Below are positions 28,029 through 36,947 of a stretch of 64,000 nucleotides of DNA, piece after piece. The stretch is from assembly GCF_001278035.1 (NCBI RefSeq), contig NZ_CP009452.1:2823501-2887500 (forward strand), read 5' to 3'. Source of the stretch: Sphingopyxis sp. 113P3. Lineage in GTDB: Bacteria; Pseudomonadota; Alphaproteobacteria; Sphingomonadales; Sphingomonadaceae. The stretch's first letter is position 1. Each line of letters opens with the position of its first letter. The notes below the pieces were generated by a model. That model searched no databases and was not told the DNA's origin. It was given only the letters and a program-made list of their open reading frames with translations. A program made the translations under genes and the position numbers.

Positions 28029-28258
28029 AACCGAAACCATGGAGCGATTATCCACCGCGTGGCTCTATCGCCATCAGCGAATATGCATTGCAATGCGCGA
28101 TGAATGCCTAGCAGCACCGCAGCCCGCCCCTCGCCATTGACCAGCCGCGCGACCGTTTCGTCGGGAACGCCCCAGCGCGCGACCAATGCAGTGGCCGCTC
28201 GCACCATCGCCAGCTTTTCATCTTCGTCATATTGAGCTCTGGCGATCGACATGGACAT
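28010..28258 (-). CDS. Xre/MbcA/ParS-type antitoxin (DUF2384), probably truncated
   Basis: The 82-residue product carries the antitoxin/toxin-binding pattern VARLVNGEGRAAVLLGIHRA, ending RATRWIIAPWFRFKGGT. Relatives usually have about 40 more residues after the F-x-GG-x position (a further helix) and are followed by a RES-domain toxin gene. Here the frame ends at GGTQ and runs into the phospholipase-D-like fragment, so the C-terminus and any toxin seem deleted. It is divergent from hipBA, whose operators lie in the gap. Confidence 0.5.
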   Translation of the reverse strand: MSMSIARAQYDEDEKLAMVRAATALVARWGVPDETVARLVNGEGRAAVLLGIHRALQCIFADGDRATRWIIAPWFRFKGGTQ

Positions 28259-28316
28259 ATCCGCTGACTTCGAGGAGCTCAGATAGGACAGAACGTCCGC
28301 TCAGGCCATCTTCTAT

Positions 28317-28432
28317 CTTACCGATCGGTAAGAAATTAAAGAGAAGGCCGTATATCGGATTGCTTTCTTCCCGATCGGTAAGGAAGGCTCTTGAAACGCG
28401 CTTTGTCGTGTGCAATCTTCCCGTTCGGGAAG
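28317..28432 (+). promoter_or_regulatory. hipBA promoter with three 16-bp operators at 50-bp spacing
   Basis: Three related palindromes precede hipB: CTTACCGATCGGTAAG at 28317-28332 (perfect), CTTCCCGATCGGTAAG at 28367-28382 (one mismatched pair) and CTTCCCGTTCGGGAAG at 28417-28432. Their centres are exactly 50 bases apart. A possible -35 TTGAAA (28391-28396) sits between sites 2 and 3, and site 3 covers the expected -10 and the GGGAAG ribosome site 7 bases before the hipB ATG. This layout fits cooperative autorepression by a HipB-HipA complex with DNA bending between sites. Confidence 0.75.
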
Positions 28433-28438
28433 AATGAC

Positions 28439-28654
28439 ATGATCGACAACGCAATCGAATTCGGCGCAGCCGTCGCATCCGCTCGCAAGACCCTTGGCCT
28501 TACCCAGCGGGAGCTGGCGCTCGCAATCAACAGCGGCGAACGCTTCATTGTCGATCTGGAAGCAGGAAAGCCCACTGCGCAACTCGGTAAGGCCCTCGCC
28601 GCCGCTAGGGCTGTCGGCTTGCGGCTCACCGCAACCGGCATTTCGCCGGCCTAA
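28439..28654 (+). CDS. hipB: HipB-like antitoxin, helix-turn-helix
   Basis: This 71-residue XRE-type HTH protein reads AVASARKTLGLTQRELALAI, then GERFIVDLEAGKPTAQLGKA, the usual HipB arrangement. ATG 28439 has GGGAAG just upstream. It ends 2 bases before the GTG start of hipA, so the pair is one transcript. It should neutralise HipA and, as the complex, repress the promoter through the three palindromes upstream. Confidence 0.88.
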   Translation: MIDNAIEFGAAVASARKTLGLTQRELALAINSGERFIVDLEAGKPTAQLGKALAAARAVGLRLTATGISPA

Positions 28655-28656
28655 CG

Positions 28657-29967
28657 GTGGATCTTCCGGTTCACTACGAAGACCGCTTGGTCGCTACGAT
28701 CAGCGCCGACGCGCAGGCCACCCGCCTTGCCTATGCGGATGCCTGGGGTTCATCCGCTGACAGCTTCCCGGTCTCGCTGGCGATGCCGATCCGGCCAGAG
28801 CCCTATGAGGGTGAACAGGTTCTTCCCTGGCTGATGAACCTTCTACCGGAAGGCGAACCGCTGCGCGCGATGACGCGGGCGCTCGGCGCGGCACCGGGGG
28901 ACGCACTCGGCCTGATCGCGCAGACCGGCAATGATCTGGCAGGCGCGCTCAGTATCGCGCCGCAGCAACCGCGCGGCGAGCCCGGCTATCGTCCGATCCC
29001 GGATGACGGTGCACTTGAACGTATCGTCGAGGAACTGCCCGCGCGGCCATTCCTGGTGGGCGAAGACGGCGTCTCGATGAGTCTTGCCGGCGCACAGGAA
29101 AAGCTGCCGGTGACCGTCATAGAAGGCCAGCTTGCGGTGCCGATCAACGGCGCGCCGTCGACGCACATCCTCAAGCCCGACAATCCACGACTGCCCGGCA
29201 GCGTCCAAAATGAAGCGCTCTGCATGGTTCTCGCCCGCCGGATCGGGCTCAATGTCGCGCCGGTGACGGCAGGCATAGCAGGGCAACGCAGCTACCTGCT
29301 TGTCGAGCGCTATGATCGGGCAGGCATCGGCAGCAATGTTCGCCGTCTGCATCAGGAGGATTTCTGCCAGGCCCTCGGCCGGCCGCCTGCCGCGAAGTAC
29401 GAGTTCAACGGCACCGGCACGCGCGGCCCTTCGATCGCAGACATGTTCGCCCTGGTCCGCCAGCATATGACCGCGCGCGACATCACCCGACTACTGGACG
29501 CAATGATCTTCAATATTGCGATCGGCAACGTCGATTCGCATGCCAAGAACTACTCGATCCTGCTCGGCCCGGGCGCGCCGCAGCTTGCCCCGCTCTATGA
29601 CCTGATGTCCGGCCTCGCTTGGACGAACATCACCCAGAATCACGCCCAGGCCATCGGCGGCCAACGCCGCGGCCGCCACATCTACGGCCGCCACTGGTGG
29701 CGCATGGCCGAAGCCGCAGGGCTGGCAGCGCGAGGAACGGTGCAGCGGGTAGAACAGGTGACGGCACGGTTGCTGCGAGAGCTACACGCAGCGGTCGAAG
29801 AGGTGGCAGCCATGCCAGCAGGTTCGTCGATGCTGAAGGTCTTCGCAAAGGAGATCGAAGAGCGGGCAACCGAAGTAAAGGCGCACGCCGGGCAGGAAGG
29901 TGTGCCAGAAGTAAGCGGAGGCGTGGATGAGGCACCTTCGTTGGGAGGCTCAGCATATGATCAATAA
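28657..29967 (+). CDS. hipA: HipA-family serine/threonine kinase toxin
   Basis: The 436-residue protein begins at GTG 28657. The N-terminal couple-HipA domain (PVSLAMPIRPEPYEG, NLLPEGEPLRAM) is followed by the kinase-like HipA_C part. That part has SLAGAQEKLPV near 142 (phosphorylation/ATP loop), HILKPDN near 170 (ATP-binding Lys), IGNVDSHAKNYSIL near 290 (catalytic Asp) and LAPLYDLMS (metal-binding Asp). All the kinase residues are there, so it looks active. Relatives phosphorylate glutamyl-tRNA synthetase and stop growth. The last about 35 residues are a low-complexity acidic tail that runs into the truncated aldehyde dehydrogenase. Confidence 0.9.
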   Translation: MDLPVHYEDRLVATISADAQATRLAYADAWGSSADSFPVSLAMPIRPEPYEGEQVLPWLMNLLPEGEPLRAMTRALGAAPGDALGLIAQTGNDLAGALSIAPQQPRGEPGYRPIPDDGALERIVEELPARPFLVGEDGVSMSLAGAQEKLPVTVIEGQLAVPINGAPSTHILKPDNPRLPGSVQNEALCMVLARRIGLNVAPVTAGIAGQRSYLLVERYDRAGIGSNVRRLHQEDFCQALGRPPAAKYEFNGTGTRGPSIADMFALVRQHMTARDITRLLDAMIFNIAIGNVDSHAKNYSILLGPGAPQLAPLYDLMSGLAWTNITQNHAQAIGGQRRGRHIYGRHWWRMAEAAGLAARGTVQRVEQVTARLLRELHAAVEEVAAMPAGSSMLKVFAKEIEERATEVKAHAGQEGVPEVSGGVDEAPSLGGSAYDQ

Positions 29968-30760
29968 GATCTGGCCACTCGCGTCCTGGTCAGGCCCTGC
30001 GATATCGGTTAGCATTGTCGCCGCCGAGGCGGGCCGCAATCTCAAGAAGTCGGTGCTCGAACTGGGTGGTTCGGACATCTTCGCCGTCCTGGACGATGCC
30101 GATCTCGATCGCGCAGCCGATATGGGCGCAGCTGGCCGCCTGGCGGTCGCCGGACAGGTCTGCACGGCCGCCAAACGCTTTCTCGTCCACGAGAAGGTGG
30201 CGGAGAGCTTCATCGAGAAACTCGTGCAGAGGTTTCGGGCGATGCGCGTGGGTGATCCCATGGATGAAACCGTCGATCTCGGCCCTCTTTCCTCGCTGGC
30301 CGCGCGCGATTCACTCGCCGAGCAGGTCCGCAATGCGGTCGCGGCGGGCGCGCGTGTCCTCCATGGCGGCAACCCGGTCCAGGGCGGCGGCGCTTACTTC
30401 CAGCCGACGATCCTGTCTGACGTCGCGCGGGACAACCCTGCCTATTTCGAGGAGTTCTTCGGGCCTGTCGCGCAAATCCATATCGTGCGCGACGACGAAG
30501 AACTGATCCGGCTGGCGAACGACTCACCCTACGGCCTGGGCGGCTCCATCTTCTCGGCCGACATCTCCCGGGCCAAGTCGCTCGCATCGCGGATAGAGGC
30601 GGGCATGGTCTGGATCAACGCGATGACTGGCGGCGGCCCGGAACTTCCGTTCGGCGGGGTGAAGCGGTCCGGCTACGGCCGCGAGCTCGCCGAGAACGGC
30701 ATCAAGGAGCTGGTCAATCAGAAGCTGGTGGTGGTGGCGTCCACAAGGCAGGCCGCATAA
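29957..30760 (+). pseudogene. N-terminally truncated aldehyde dehydrogenase
   Basis: Homology begins abruptly at SIVAAEAGRNLKKSVLELGG (about base 30010) and continues to the normal end (GFGG-type PFGGVKRSGYGRELAENGIKE). The catalytic Cys (GQVCTAAKR) and Glu (LELGG) are kept, but the NAD-binding N-terminal half, roughly 190 residues, is absent; full enzymes are about 455 residues. The pattern is closest to succinate-semialdehyde dehydrogenases. An ATG at 29957 with GGGAGG 8 bases upstream, inside the hipA end, could still start translation. An NAD-dependent reaction is unlikely without the missing part. Confidence 0.8.
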
Positions 30761-31026
30761 TCCATCGACCCGAGCGAGAGCAGGAACCGCTCGCTCGCTT
30801 TCAACCTGCACCCTGCGCCCGCTCCGGTCGAATTGCGAACTGCCGGATCAGAGCCTGGACGTGCCTCGCCCGAGAGCGACGGTAGCACTCCCTCCCATCC
30901 TCCCAGGCCCAGACCTGTCAGTTTCAACCCTGATTGTGTCACTTCCGCCAAGCGTGCCGCTGCCGAGAGGCGACTAAACAACCTTTAGCAGCGGCGCTCC
31001 TGCCGCCTGAACCAAGGAGACCCATC

Positions 31027-31857
31027 ATGGCGACGATCATTACCAAGGACGGCACCGAAATCTTCTACAAGGACTGGGGCAGCAAGGACGCGCGGCCAAT
31101 CGTCTTTCACCACGGCTGGCCGCTCTCAAGTGACGACTGGGACAGCCAGATGCTCTACTTCCTGGGCCAGGGCTACCGGGTCATCGCCCATGACCGGCGC
31201 GGCCACGGTCGCTCCAGCCAGACCGACACCGGCAACGAGATGGACACCTATGCCGCCGATGTCGCGGAACTGGCGTCCGCGCTCGACCTCAAGGACGCGA
31301 TCCATGTCGGCCATTCGACCGGCGGCGGGGAGGTTGCCCGCTATGTCGCCCGCGCCGAGCCGGGCCGGGTAGCCAAAGCCGTGCTGGTCGGCGCCGTGCC
31401 GCCGGTCATGGTGAAGTCGGACGCGCATCCCGACGGCGTGCCGATCGAGGTGTTCGACGGTTTCCGTTCCCAGCTCATCGCCAACCGCGCGGAGTTCTAT
31501 CGCGAGATCGCCAGCGGACCGTTCTTCGGCTTCAATCGCGACAATGCGAAGGTGAGCCAGGGCTTGATCGACAACTGGTCCCGCCAGGGCCTCGCCGGCG
31601 GCGCCAAGGCGCAGTACGACTGCATCACGGCGTTTTCGGAAACCGATTTCACCGAGGACCTGAAGGCGATCGACGTGCCTGTCCTGGTCATGCACGGCAC
31701 CGACGATCAGATCGTCCCATTCGCCAATCATGGTCCGAAGGCGGTCGAACTGCTCAGGAACGGATCGTTGAAGGCATATGAGGGCTTGCCCCACGGCATG
31801 GCGCAGACGCACCCCGAGATCATCAATCCCGATCTCCTTGCCTTCTTCCGCAGCTGA
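31027..31857 (+). CDS. alpha/beta hydrolase, non-haem chloroperoxidase/arylesterase-like
   Basis: The 276-residue hydrolase begins at ATG 31027 after AAGGAG. It has the oxyanion segment HHGWPLSSDDWD, the nucleophile GHSTGGGE near Ser96, the Asp in HGTDDQIVPF near 223 and the His in LPHGMAQTH near 255. This matches cofactor-free haloperoxidases and aryl esterases. A 12-bp stem (31874-31885 with 31900-31911) follows the stop. No physiological substrate can be named. Confidence 0.88.
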   Translation: MATIITKDGTEIFYKDWGSKDARPIVFHHGWPLSSDDWDSQMLYFLGQGYRVIAHDRRGHGRSSQTDTGNEMDTYAADVAELASALDLKDAIHVGHSTGGGEVARYVARAEPGRVAKAVLVGAVPPVMVKSDAHPDGVPIEVFDGFRSQLIANRAEFYREIASGPFFGFNRDNAKVSQGLIDNWSRQGLAGGAKAQYDCITAFSETDFTEDLKAIDVPVLVMHGTDDQIVPFANHGPKAVELLRNGSLKAYEGLPHGMAQTHPEIINPDLLAFFRS

Positions 31858-31873
31858 GCGAACGAAGCGAACC

Positions 31874-31911
31874 GGCAACCGGCGCTAGCGTCGAGCCAGG
31901 CGCCGGTTGCC
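31874..31911. terminator. hairpin after the alpha/beta hydrolase
   Basis: GGCAACCGGCGC (31874-31885) and its exact complement GCGCCGGTTGCC (31900-31911) form a 12-bp stem with a 14-base loop just after the stop codon. No T-run follows, so it may be a weak or attenuating terminator. Confidence 0.5.
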
Positions 31912-32034
31912 AGCCCAGCGGCGAAGACCGGGAACACCGGCCAAGCCGTCAAGAACCATTCCGATCTCCGGGAAACGCCGGCGGCCCGCTGCCCGCCGCG
32001 CTTGCGGAGCAGTGTTCAACACCAAGGAACCCCG

Positions 32035-33651
32035 ATGAGAGACCACGACAATATCGGCGAAGCCGCTGACTTCGAGCGCCGCGCACGCGAGAACCAGGCG
32101 CGCCTGACCGCCAATCTTCAACAAGCTTATGACTTCATCGTCTGCGGCGCCGGATCCTCCGGATCGGTAATCGCCCGCCGCCTCGCCGAAAATCCGGACT
32201 GCAGGGTGCTTCTTCTCGAGGCAGGCGGAAGCGACGAGGCCGAGAGCGTGCTCGACCCGGCCCAATGGCCGACCAATCTCGGCAGCGAACGCGACTGGGG
32301 CTTCCAGGCCGAAGCCAATCCCCATCTGGATGGACGCTCGCTGTCGATGTCGATGGGCAAAGGCCTCGGCGGCGGCTCCAGCGTCAATGTGATGGTCTGG
32401 GCGCAGGGGCATCGCAGCGACTGGGACCATTACGCCGCCGCATCGGGCGATCCGGGCTGGGGCTCCACGGCGGTGCGCGATATCTATCGCCGCATCGAGA
32501 ACTGGCAGGGTGCGCCGGACCCGCAATATCGCGGCACCAATGGCCCTGTCTGGGTCCAGCCTGCCGCCGACCCAAGCCCGCTTGCTGGCGCGATGCTGGA
32601 CGCTGCGCAGGAACTTGGCATCCCCCGCTTCGACAGCCCCAATGGCCGCATGATGGAAGGCGAAGGCGGCGCAGCCTATACCGACATGCTGGTGCGCAAT
32701 GGACGCCGTCATTCGCTGTACCGCGCCTATCTGCGGCCATTGGCGGACCGGCCGAACCTGACGATCCTGACCGATACGCTCGTCCGACGCGTCCTGTTCA
32801 ACGGTCGCCGGGCAGTCGGAGTGGAGATCGAACGAAACGGCGGCATCCTGGCGATTTCGGCCGGGAACGAGGTGATCGTTTCCACCGGCGCCATCAACAC
32901 GCCCAAGTTGCTCATGCTTTCAGGACTGGGCGATCGCGCAGAACTCGCTCGCCTTGGCATCTCGCTGGTCGAGCACGTTCCCGGTGTCGGACAGAACCTC
33001 CAGGATCACGTCGCCTTCTGCTGCACCTGGGAATATCATCGTCCGCTGGCTCCTCGTAACAGCGGGAGCGAGGCCACGCTTTACTGGAAGACGCGGCCGG
33101 ACCTGGAAGCGCCGGACCTGCTGTTCTGCCAGGTCGAGTTCCCGGTGCCGAGCGAACGCACCGCCGCTCTCGGCGTGCCGGAGCACGGCTGGACGATGTT
33201 CGGCGGACTGGCTCGCCCGCAAAGCCGGGGCGAAGTGCGCCTTGCCTCCTCCGATCCTCATGCCGCTCCGATCGTGGACGCCAACATGTTGTCCGATCCG
33301 GCGGACGTCGAAGCCGCACGGGCCTGCGTCGCGCTCACGCGGGAACTGGGTGCCGCCGCAGCCTTCAGGCCATTCGTCAGGCGGGAGGCCATCCCCGGCG
33401 AGGGCAACCCGATCGACTATCGCTTCATCCGCGATTCCGCGGTGACCTACTGGCACCAGAGCGGCACCGCACGGATGGGGCGCGACGACATGGCGGTGGT
33501 GGATGCGACGCTCAAGGTGCGTGGCGTCGAGGGACTGCGGGTGGCCGACGGATCCATCCTGCCGAGAGTTTCGACAGGCAACACCCAGGCTCCTTGCGCA
33601 ATCGTGGGAGAACGGGCGGCTCTATTCATTCGAGACGCCCACGGCATCTGA
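32035..33651 (+). CDS. GMC family oxidoreductase (FAD, choline/alcohol dehydrogenase-like)
   Basis: The 538-residue flavoenzyme starts at ATG 32035 with AAGGAAC upstream. FAD motif: YDFIVCGAGSSGSVIARRLA near 33-52. GMC signature: GKGLGGGSSVNVMVWAQGH. The catalytic His region YWHQSGTARMG lies near residue 472, and the second signature is STGNTQAPCAIVGERAA near the end. Substrates of the family are primary alcohols or sugars, with electrons to a quinone or O2. No signal peptide. It ends before a strong bidirectional hairpin. Confidence 0.9.
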   Translation: MRDHDNIGEAADFERRARENQARLTANLQQAYDFIVCGAGSSGSVIARRLAENPDCRVLLLEAGGSDEAESVLDPAQWPTNLGSERDWGFQAEANPHLDGRSLSMSMGKGLGGGSSVNVMVWAQGHRSDWDHYAAASGDPGWGSTAVRDIYRRIENWQGAPDPQYRGTNGPVWVQPAADPSPLAGAMLDAAQELGIPRFDSPNGRMMEGEGGAAYTDMLVRNGRRHSLYRAYLRPLADRPNLTILTDTLVRRVLFNGRRAVGVEIERNGGILAISAGNEVIVSTGAINTPKLLMLSGLGDRAELARLGISLVEHVPGVGQNLQDHVAFCCTWEYHRPLAPRNSGSEATLYWKTRPDLEAPDLLFCQVEFPVPSERTAALGVPEHGWTMFGGLARPQSRGEVRLASSDPHAAPIVDANMLSDPADVEAARACVALTRELGAAAAFRPFVRREAIPGEGNPIDYRFIRDSAVTYWHQSGTARMGRDDMAVVDATLKVRGVEGLRVADGSILPRVSTGNTQAPCAIVGERAALFIRDAHGI

Positions 33652-33663
33652 AGACGTCAGGCT

Positions 33664-33696
33664 CCTCTCCGGTGGCTTACTCCGCCACCGGAGAGG
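33664..33696. terminator. bidirectional hairpin between convergent genes
   Basis: A 13-bp perfect stem (33664-33676 paired with 33684-33696) with a 7-base loop lies between the GMC gene and the convergent metalloprotease-like gene. It can serve as a shared transcript end in both directions. Confidence 0.7.
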
Positions 33697-33732
33697 AAAG
33701 GCGCTGGTTCGCCAGTCCTCGAGCCGGGCAGA

Positions 33733-34719
33733 TCACTCTGCAACGCTCGCCTTTGAACCACAAATATTTTCATAGCGGTCCAGCAGCGCCTGCACCTCCA
33801 CGAAGCGCGATTGCACTTCAGCAGATTCCAGCGGATCGTAGCGATAGAGGGTTGTCCCCTCGCGGTCGCGGATGGTGAGTGTCAGCGACTGGTCAAAGCG
33901 CCATGCCAGCTGCTGCCAGGCGAAAAGCTCCGCCAGATCTTCGGGCGCTGCGGCACTGGCATAGAAGGAGACGAACGGACTCTTGCGAAGCGATTCGTAG
34001 AAGGCAGGGGAATAGCGCAGGGGAACAGCCGACTCCCTTCGAAATGGCGTCCTTGCGGCAAGGCTGGAAGCATGCGGCTCGGACAGGGTGCGAAGATCGT
34101 CCCAGATACCGGCACGGAAAGGTCCGGCTGCATTGTCCGTCAGGCCAAGCACCTGGTCGACGACATGCGACGCTTCGTGCAGCAGGATATAGGTAAGCGC
34201 GTCGCCCTCCCCGGCATCGAACGCGACGCCGAAGCCTGACCCGTCATCTTCGAACAATCGGGCTTCCTTAGTGTTCAGGAATGCGGTCAGGCTTTCGTCC
34301 AGCAGGCTGGTCCGCAAGGTGATGTCGAATTGCAAGCTCGTCTCGTCGAGCCCGACCCTGCTGGTGAGCGCACTTCCGGAACCGGGCTGAAGATCGAGGA
34401 AGCTCAGTCGCCTGAGGTGCCGCTGCAGAACGTCACGATGCAGGCGCGGCAATCGGGCAAGCGCGCGGTTTACCGCGGCGAGTTCCTCAGGGGTAAGCTT
34501 GTGCACCGAAATGGCGCTCGCCCCTGCGCCGGAGAATATGTCGATGATCGCCGGGTCGGGTCTGCCGATGCGAGAATCCAGCGGTACGAGATCACTCGCA
34601 CCGGGTTCGAGGCAGGCAAGCGACTGCGATCCGCCCGGCGTGGCCTGGGCCAGAACCGGGGTGGGTCCGGCCTGAATCGCCAGTGACAGGGCCGCCATTG
34701 CGCCAAGGCCGTTCCTCAA
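33733..34719 (-). CDS. secreted protein with HExxH motif (putative metallopeptidase)
   Basis: TTG 34719 is the likely start: GGGAGG lies 6 bases upstream, and it yields a clean signal peptide (MRNGLGAMAALSLAIQAGPT, then VLAQA). The mature protein is about 300 residues. LLHEASHVVDQVLGL near residue 180 is an HExxH motif and the context YILLHEASHV is like zinc peptidases. I do not recognise the family otherwise. A longer frame reaches 34779, but its start has no ribosome site. It faces the GMC gene tail to tail. Confidence 0.6.
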   Translation of the reverse strand: MRNGLGAMAALSLAIQAGPTPVLAQATPGGSQSLACLEPGASDLVPLDSRIGRPDPAIIDIFSGAGASAISVHKLTPEELAAVNRALARLPRLHRDVLQRHLRRLSFLDLQPGSGSALTSRVGLDETSLQFDITLRTSLLDESLTAFLNTKEARLFEDDGSGFGVAFDAGEGDALTYILLHEASHVVDQVLGLTDNAAGPFRAGIWDDLRTLSEPHASSLAARTPFRRESAVPLRYSPAFYESLRKSPFVSFYASAAAPEDLAELFAWQQLAWRFDQSLTLTIRDREGTTLYRYDPLESAEVQSRFVEVQALLDRYENICGSKASVAE

Positions 34720-34814
34720 GCCGAACCTCCCTGTTTCATCGTATTCTTCGCCCTTCCTTCGTCCGTCCGGTTGTTGCATGACCGGGGTTAGCGCAACGCG
34801 ATACCCCCTCCGCC

Positions 34815-35594
34815 TCAGGCCGTGGGCACCGTGCCGCCGTCAATGACGTATTCGGTACCGGTAATCGTACCGGCGCGGTCCGACGCGAGGAAGGCGATCA
34901 GGCTCGCCACCTCTGCGGGTTTTGACGGCCTGCCGATCGGTATTCCGCCCAGCGAGTCCATGATCATCTGCTTCCCTTGTTCGACGTCCACCCCATGCTC
35001 TGCCGCCAGCCGCCTGGCCAGGTCGACCGAGGATTCGCTTTCGATCCAGCCGGGGGAGACCCGCACGACGCGCACTCCGTTGGGAGAGACCTGCTTCGAG
35101 AGGCTCTTGCTGTAGGTGGATAACGCTGCCTTTGCAGCGGCGTAGGCGGTGGTCGCCTCTGGCAGCGGCAGTTCTCGCTGGATCGAGGTGACGTGGATCA
35201 CGACGCCAGACCCGCGCGCCTGCATTTCGGGAACAAGCTCGCGATCGAGACGGATCGCCGGCATGAGGTTGAGATCCAGTTCCTTCTGCCATTCCTGATC
35301 GGATAAGGCTTCGTAGCCGCCGCCCGGCGCCGACGATCCGCCCAGCATGTGAACGATAATGTCCACCCCGCCGAGCCGCTCGCGCACGGCAGCGGCCAGC
35401 GCGGTGCAGCCTTCCGCCTGCGTGAGATCAGCGGCGAAGAACTGCTCATCGGGCAGCGCCTCGGGCTTGCTTCGGGCACTGGTCAGAACGCGAGCGCCCA
35501 GTTCCTCGAACAGGGCAACCGTGGCAGCCCCCGCACCCCGCGTGCCAGCGGTCACAAGTGCTCGCTTCCCTTCCAGGCTGACAAACGGGGTCAT
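34815..35594 (-). CDS. SDR family oxidoreductase
   Basis: The 259-residue short-chain dehydrogenase has the cofactor motif [14 protein letters not shown] near 12-25 and the active-site YAAAK near 151, with Ser in VTSIQRELP. The C-terminal [11 protein letters not shown] is standard. Its start overlaps the SnoaL-like gene stop by the ATGA arrangement, so the two are co-translated and under the divergent LysR regulator. Confidence 0.9.
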   Translation of the reverse strand: MTPFVSLEGKRALVTAGTRGAGAATVALFEELGARVLTSARSKPEALPDEQFFAADLTQAEGCTALAAAVRERLGGVDIIVHMLGGSSAPGGGYEALSDQEWQKELDLNLMPAIRLDRELVPEMQARGSGVVIHVTSIQRELPLPEATTAYAAAKAALSTYSKSLSKQVSPNGVRVVRVSPGWIESESSVDLARRLAAEHGVDVEQGKQMIMDSLGGIPIGRPSKPAEVASLIAFLASDRAGTITGTEYVIDGGTVPTA

Positions 35595-35920
35595 GGGACG
35601 ATCTCCAGCTCGGCGATCTTCTCATCCTGAAGGACGAAGAAATATCGCAGGTCCACCGGGCTACCGGGGAAGTTGCCGACAAGGTGGCTGGCAACCACAA
35701 TTCGCCTGTCTTCTTCCGAAAGGGCAAAGGGCTCGGCGGTATAGGTATACTGCGTGGACGCATTCGCCATCCACTGCCGGATCGTATCCCGACCGGTATA
35801 GGTGTTACCTTCGTCGATGACGACCGCGTCCGGCGTAAAGCATTCCGAAATCGACTTCGCATCGCCCTTCTTGTCGGCGGAAAAATAGGCTGCAATCGCG
35901 CCAGGTAGTTCGATGGTCAT
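35591..35920 (-). CDS. SnoaL-like/NTF2-fold protein
   Basis: The 109-residue protein has the NTF2-like layout: an N-terminal helix [20 protein letters not shown], then the strand [20 protein letters not shown]. Such folds act as isomerases, dehydratases or carriers of small hydrophobic compounds. It is the first gene of a two-gene unit with the SDR, divergent from LysR. Confidence 0.82.
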   Translation of the reverse strand: MTIELPGAIAAYFSADKKGDAKSISECFTPDAVVIDEGNTYTGRDTIRQWMANASTQYTYTAEPFALSEEDRRIVVASHLVGNFPGSPVDLRYFFVLQDEKIAELEIVP

Positions 35921-35980
35921 GATCTGTCTCCAATTCGGTCCCGCCTTTCGCGGCTTCCGTCCGATGCAGATTTAGTCGCT

Positions 35981-36008
35981 TTGACAGCATTCCCATAACC
36001 GGGATAAA
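35981..36008 (+). promoter_or_regulatory. candidate sigma-70 promoter for the LysR gene
   Basis: TTGACA at 35981-35986 and GATAAA at 36003-36008 are 16 bases apart, 30 bases before the lysR-type ATG. TCCC-N6-GGGA (35991-36004) lies inside the spacer and may be the site by which the regulator controls this divergent promoter region. Both are by eye. Confidence 0.45.
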
Positions 36009-36038
36009 GCGGGACGAAGAATTTCGGTTTTCGGGACA

Positions 36039-36947
36039 ATGCGCAATTATAGCCTCACCGATTTCGATGCGGTTCTCGCGATCAGCCGCAGAGGCACTTT
36101 CCGCGCGGCCGCGCTCGATCTTGGAATGTCGACGAGCGCACTCAGCAATGCGATTGCCAAGCTGGAGGGGCAGCTCGGGGTACGCCTCTTCAATCGCACG
36201 ACGCGCAGTGTTTCGCTGACCGCTGCGGGGCAAAGATTTGTCGATCAGGTGACGCCCGCGCTGAAGGATATCCATCAGGCGCTCGATACCGTGCGCTCGC
36301 AGCAGGAGACGCCGTCCGGCACGCTGCGCATCAACACCTTCGCAACGGCAGGACGCGAAATACTCGCGCCCCTGGTGATCAAGTTCCTGCGGCGCTACCC
36401 CCAGGTCCACATCGACCTCGTGACCGAAGGCAACCTCGTCGACATCGTGGCCGAGGGGTTCGATTTCGGGGTGCGAAGCGAGAATCTTCTGCCGACGGAC
36501 ATGATCGCGATTCCCCTAGGTCCGCCAAGGCGATATGCCGTGGTTGGCTCCCCCTCGTATTTCGAAAATCGTGATCGGCCTCGCGTGCCGTCCGACCTCC
36601 TTGCGCATCCCTGTATTCGCACGCGGTTGCCAAACGGAGCCTTGTTCCGTTGGCAGTTCGAGGCCGAAGGGCAGCCGGTGCAGGTCGATGTGGACGGTCC
36701 TGTAACGCTCGACGAGGCCAGCCTCGCCCGCGCCGCCGTTCTCGGCTCCTTGGGCATAGGTTTCTTCATGGAATCCGATGTGCGCGATGACATCGAAGCG
36801 GGTCGGCTTGTCCGAGTGCTGGACGAATGGACGCCGCCGCTTTCACCCCTCTGCCTCTATTACCCGAGCCGGCGAAATCCGCCTGCAGCGTTCAAGGTTT
36901 TCGTCGACCTCGCTCGCGAACTCGCTCGCTCGTTGCGCCAGCACTGA
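36039..36947 (+). CDS. LysR-family transcriptional regulator
   Basis: The 302-residue regulator has an N-terminal winged HTH ([20 protein letters not shown], then [20 protein letters not shown]) and a type-2 periplasmic-binding-like effector domain. It is divergent from the SnoaL-like/SDR pair, the usual LysR layout, so it probably controls them. Its 3' end overlaps the convergent EamA gene by 56 bases. Confidence 0.92.
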   Translation: MRNYSLTDFDAVLAISRRGTFRAAALDLGMSTSALSNAIAKLEGQLGVRLFNRTTRSVSLTAAGQRFVDQVTPALKDIHQALDTVRSQQETPSGTLRINTFATAGREILAPLVIKFLRRYPQVHIDLVTEGNLVDIVAEGFDFGVRSENLLPTDMIAIPLGPPRRYAVVGSPSYFENRDRPRVPSDLLAHPCIRTRLPNGALFRWQFEAEGQPVQVDVDGPVTLDEASLARAAVLGSLGIGFFMESDVRDDIEAGRLVRVLDEWTPPLSPLCLYYPSRRNPPAAFKVFVDLARELARSLRQH

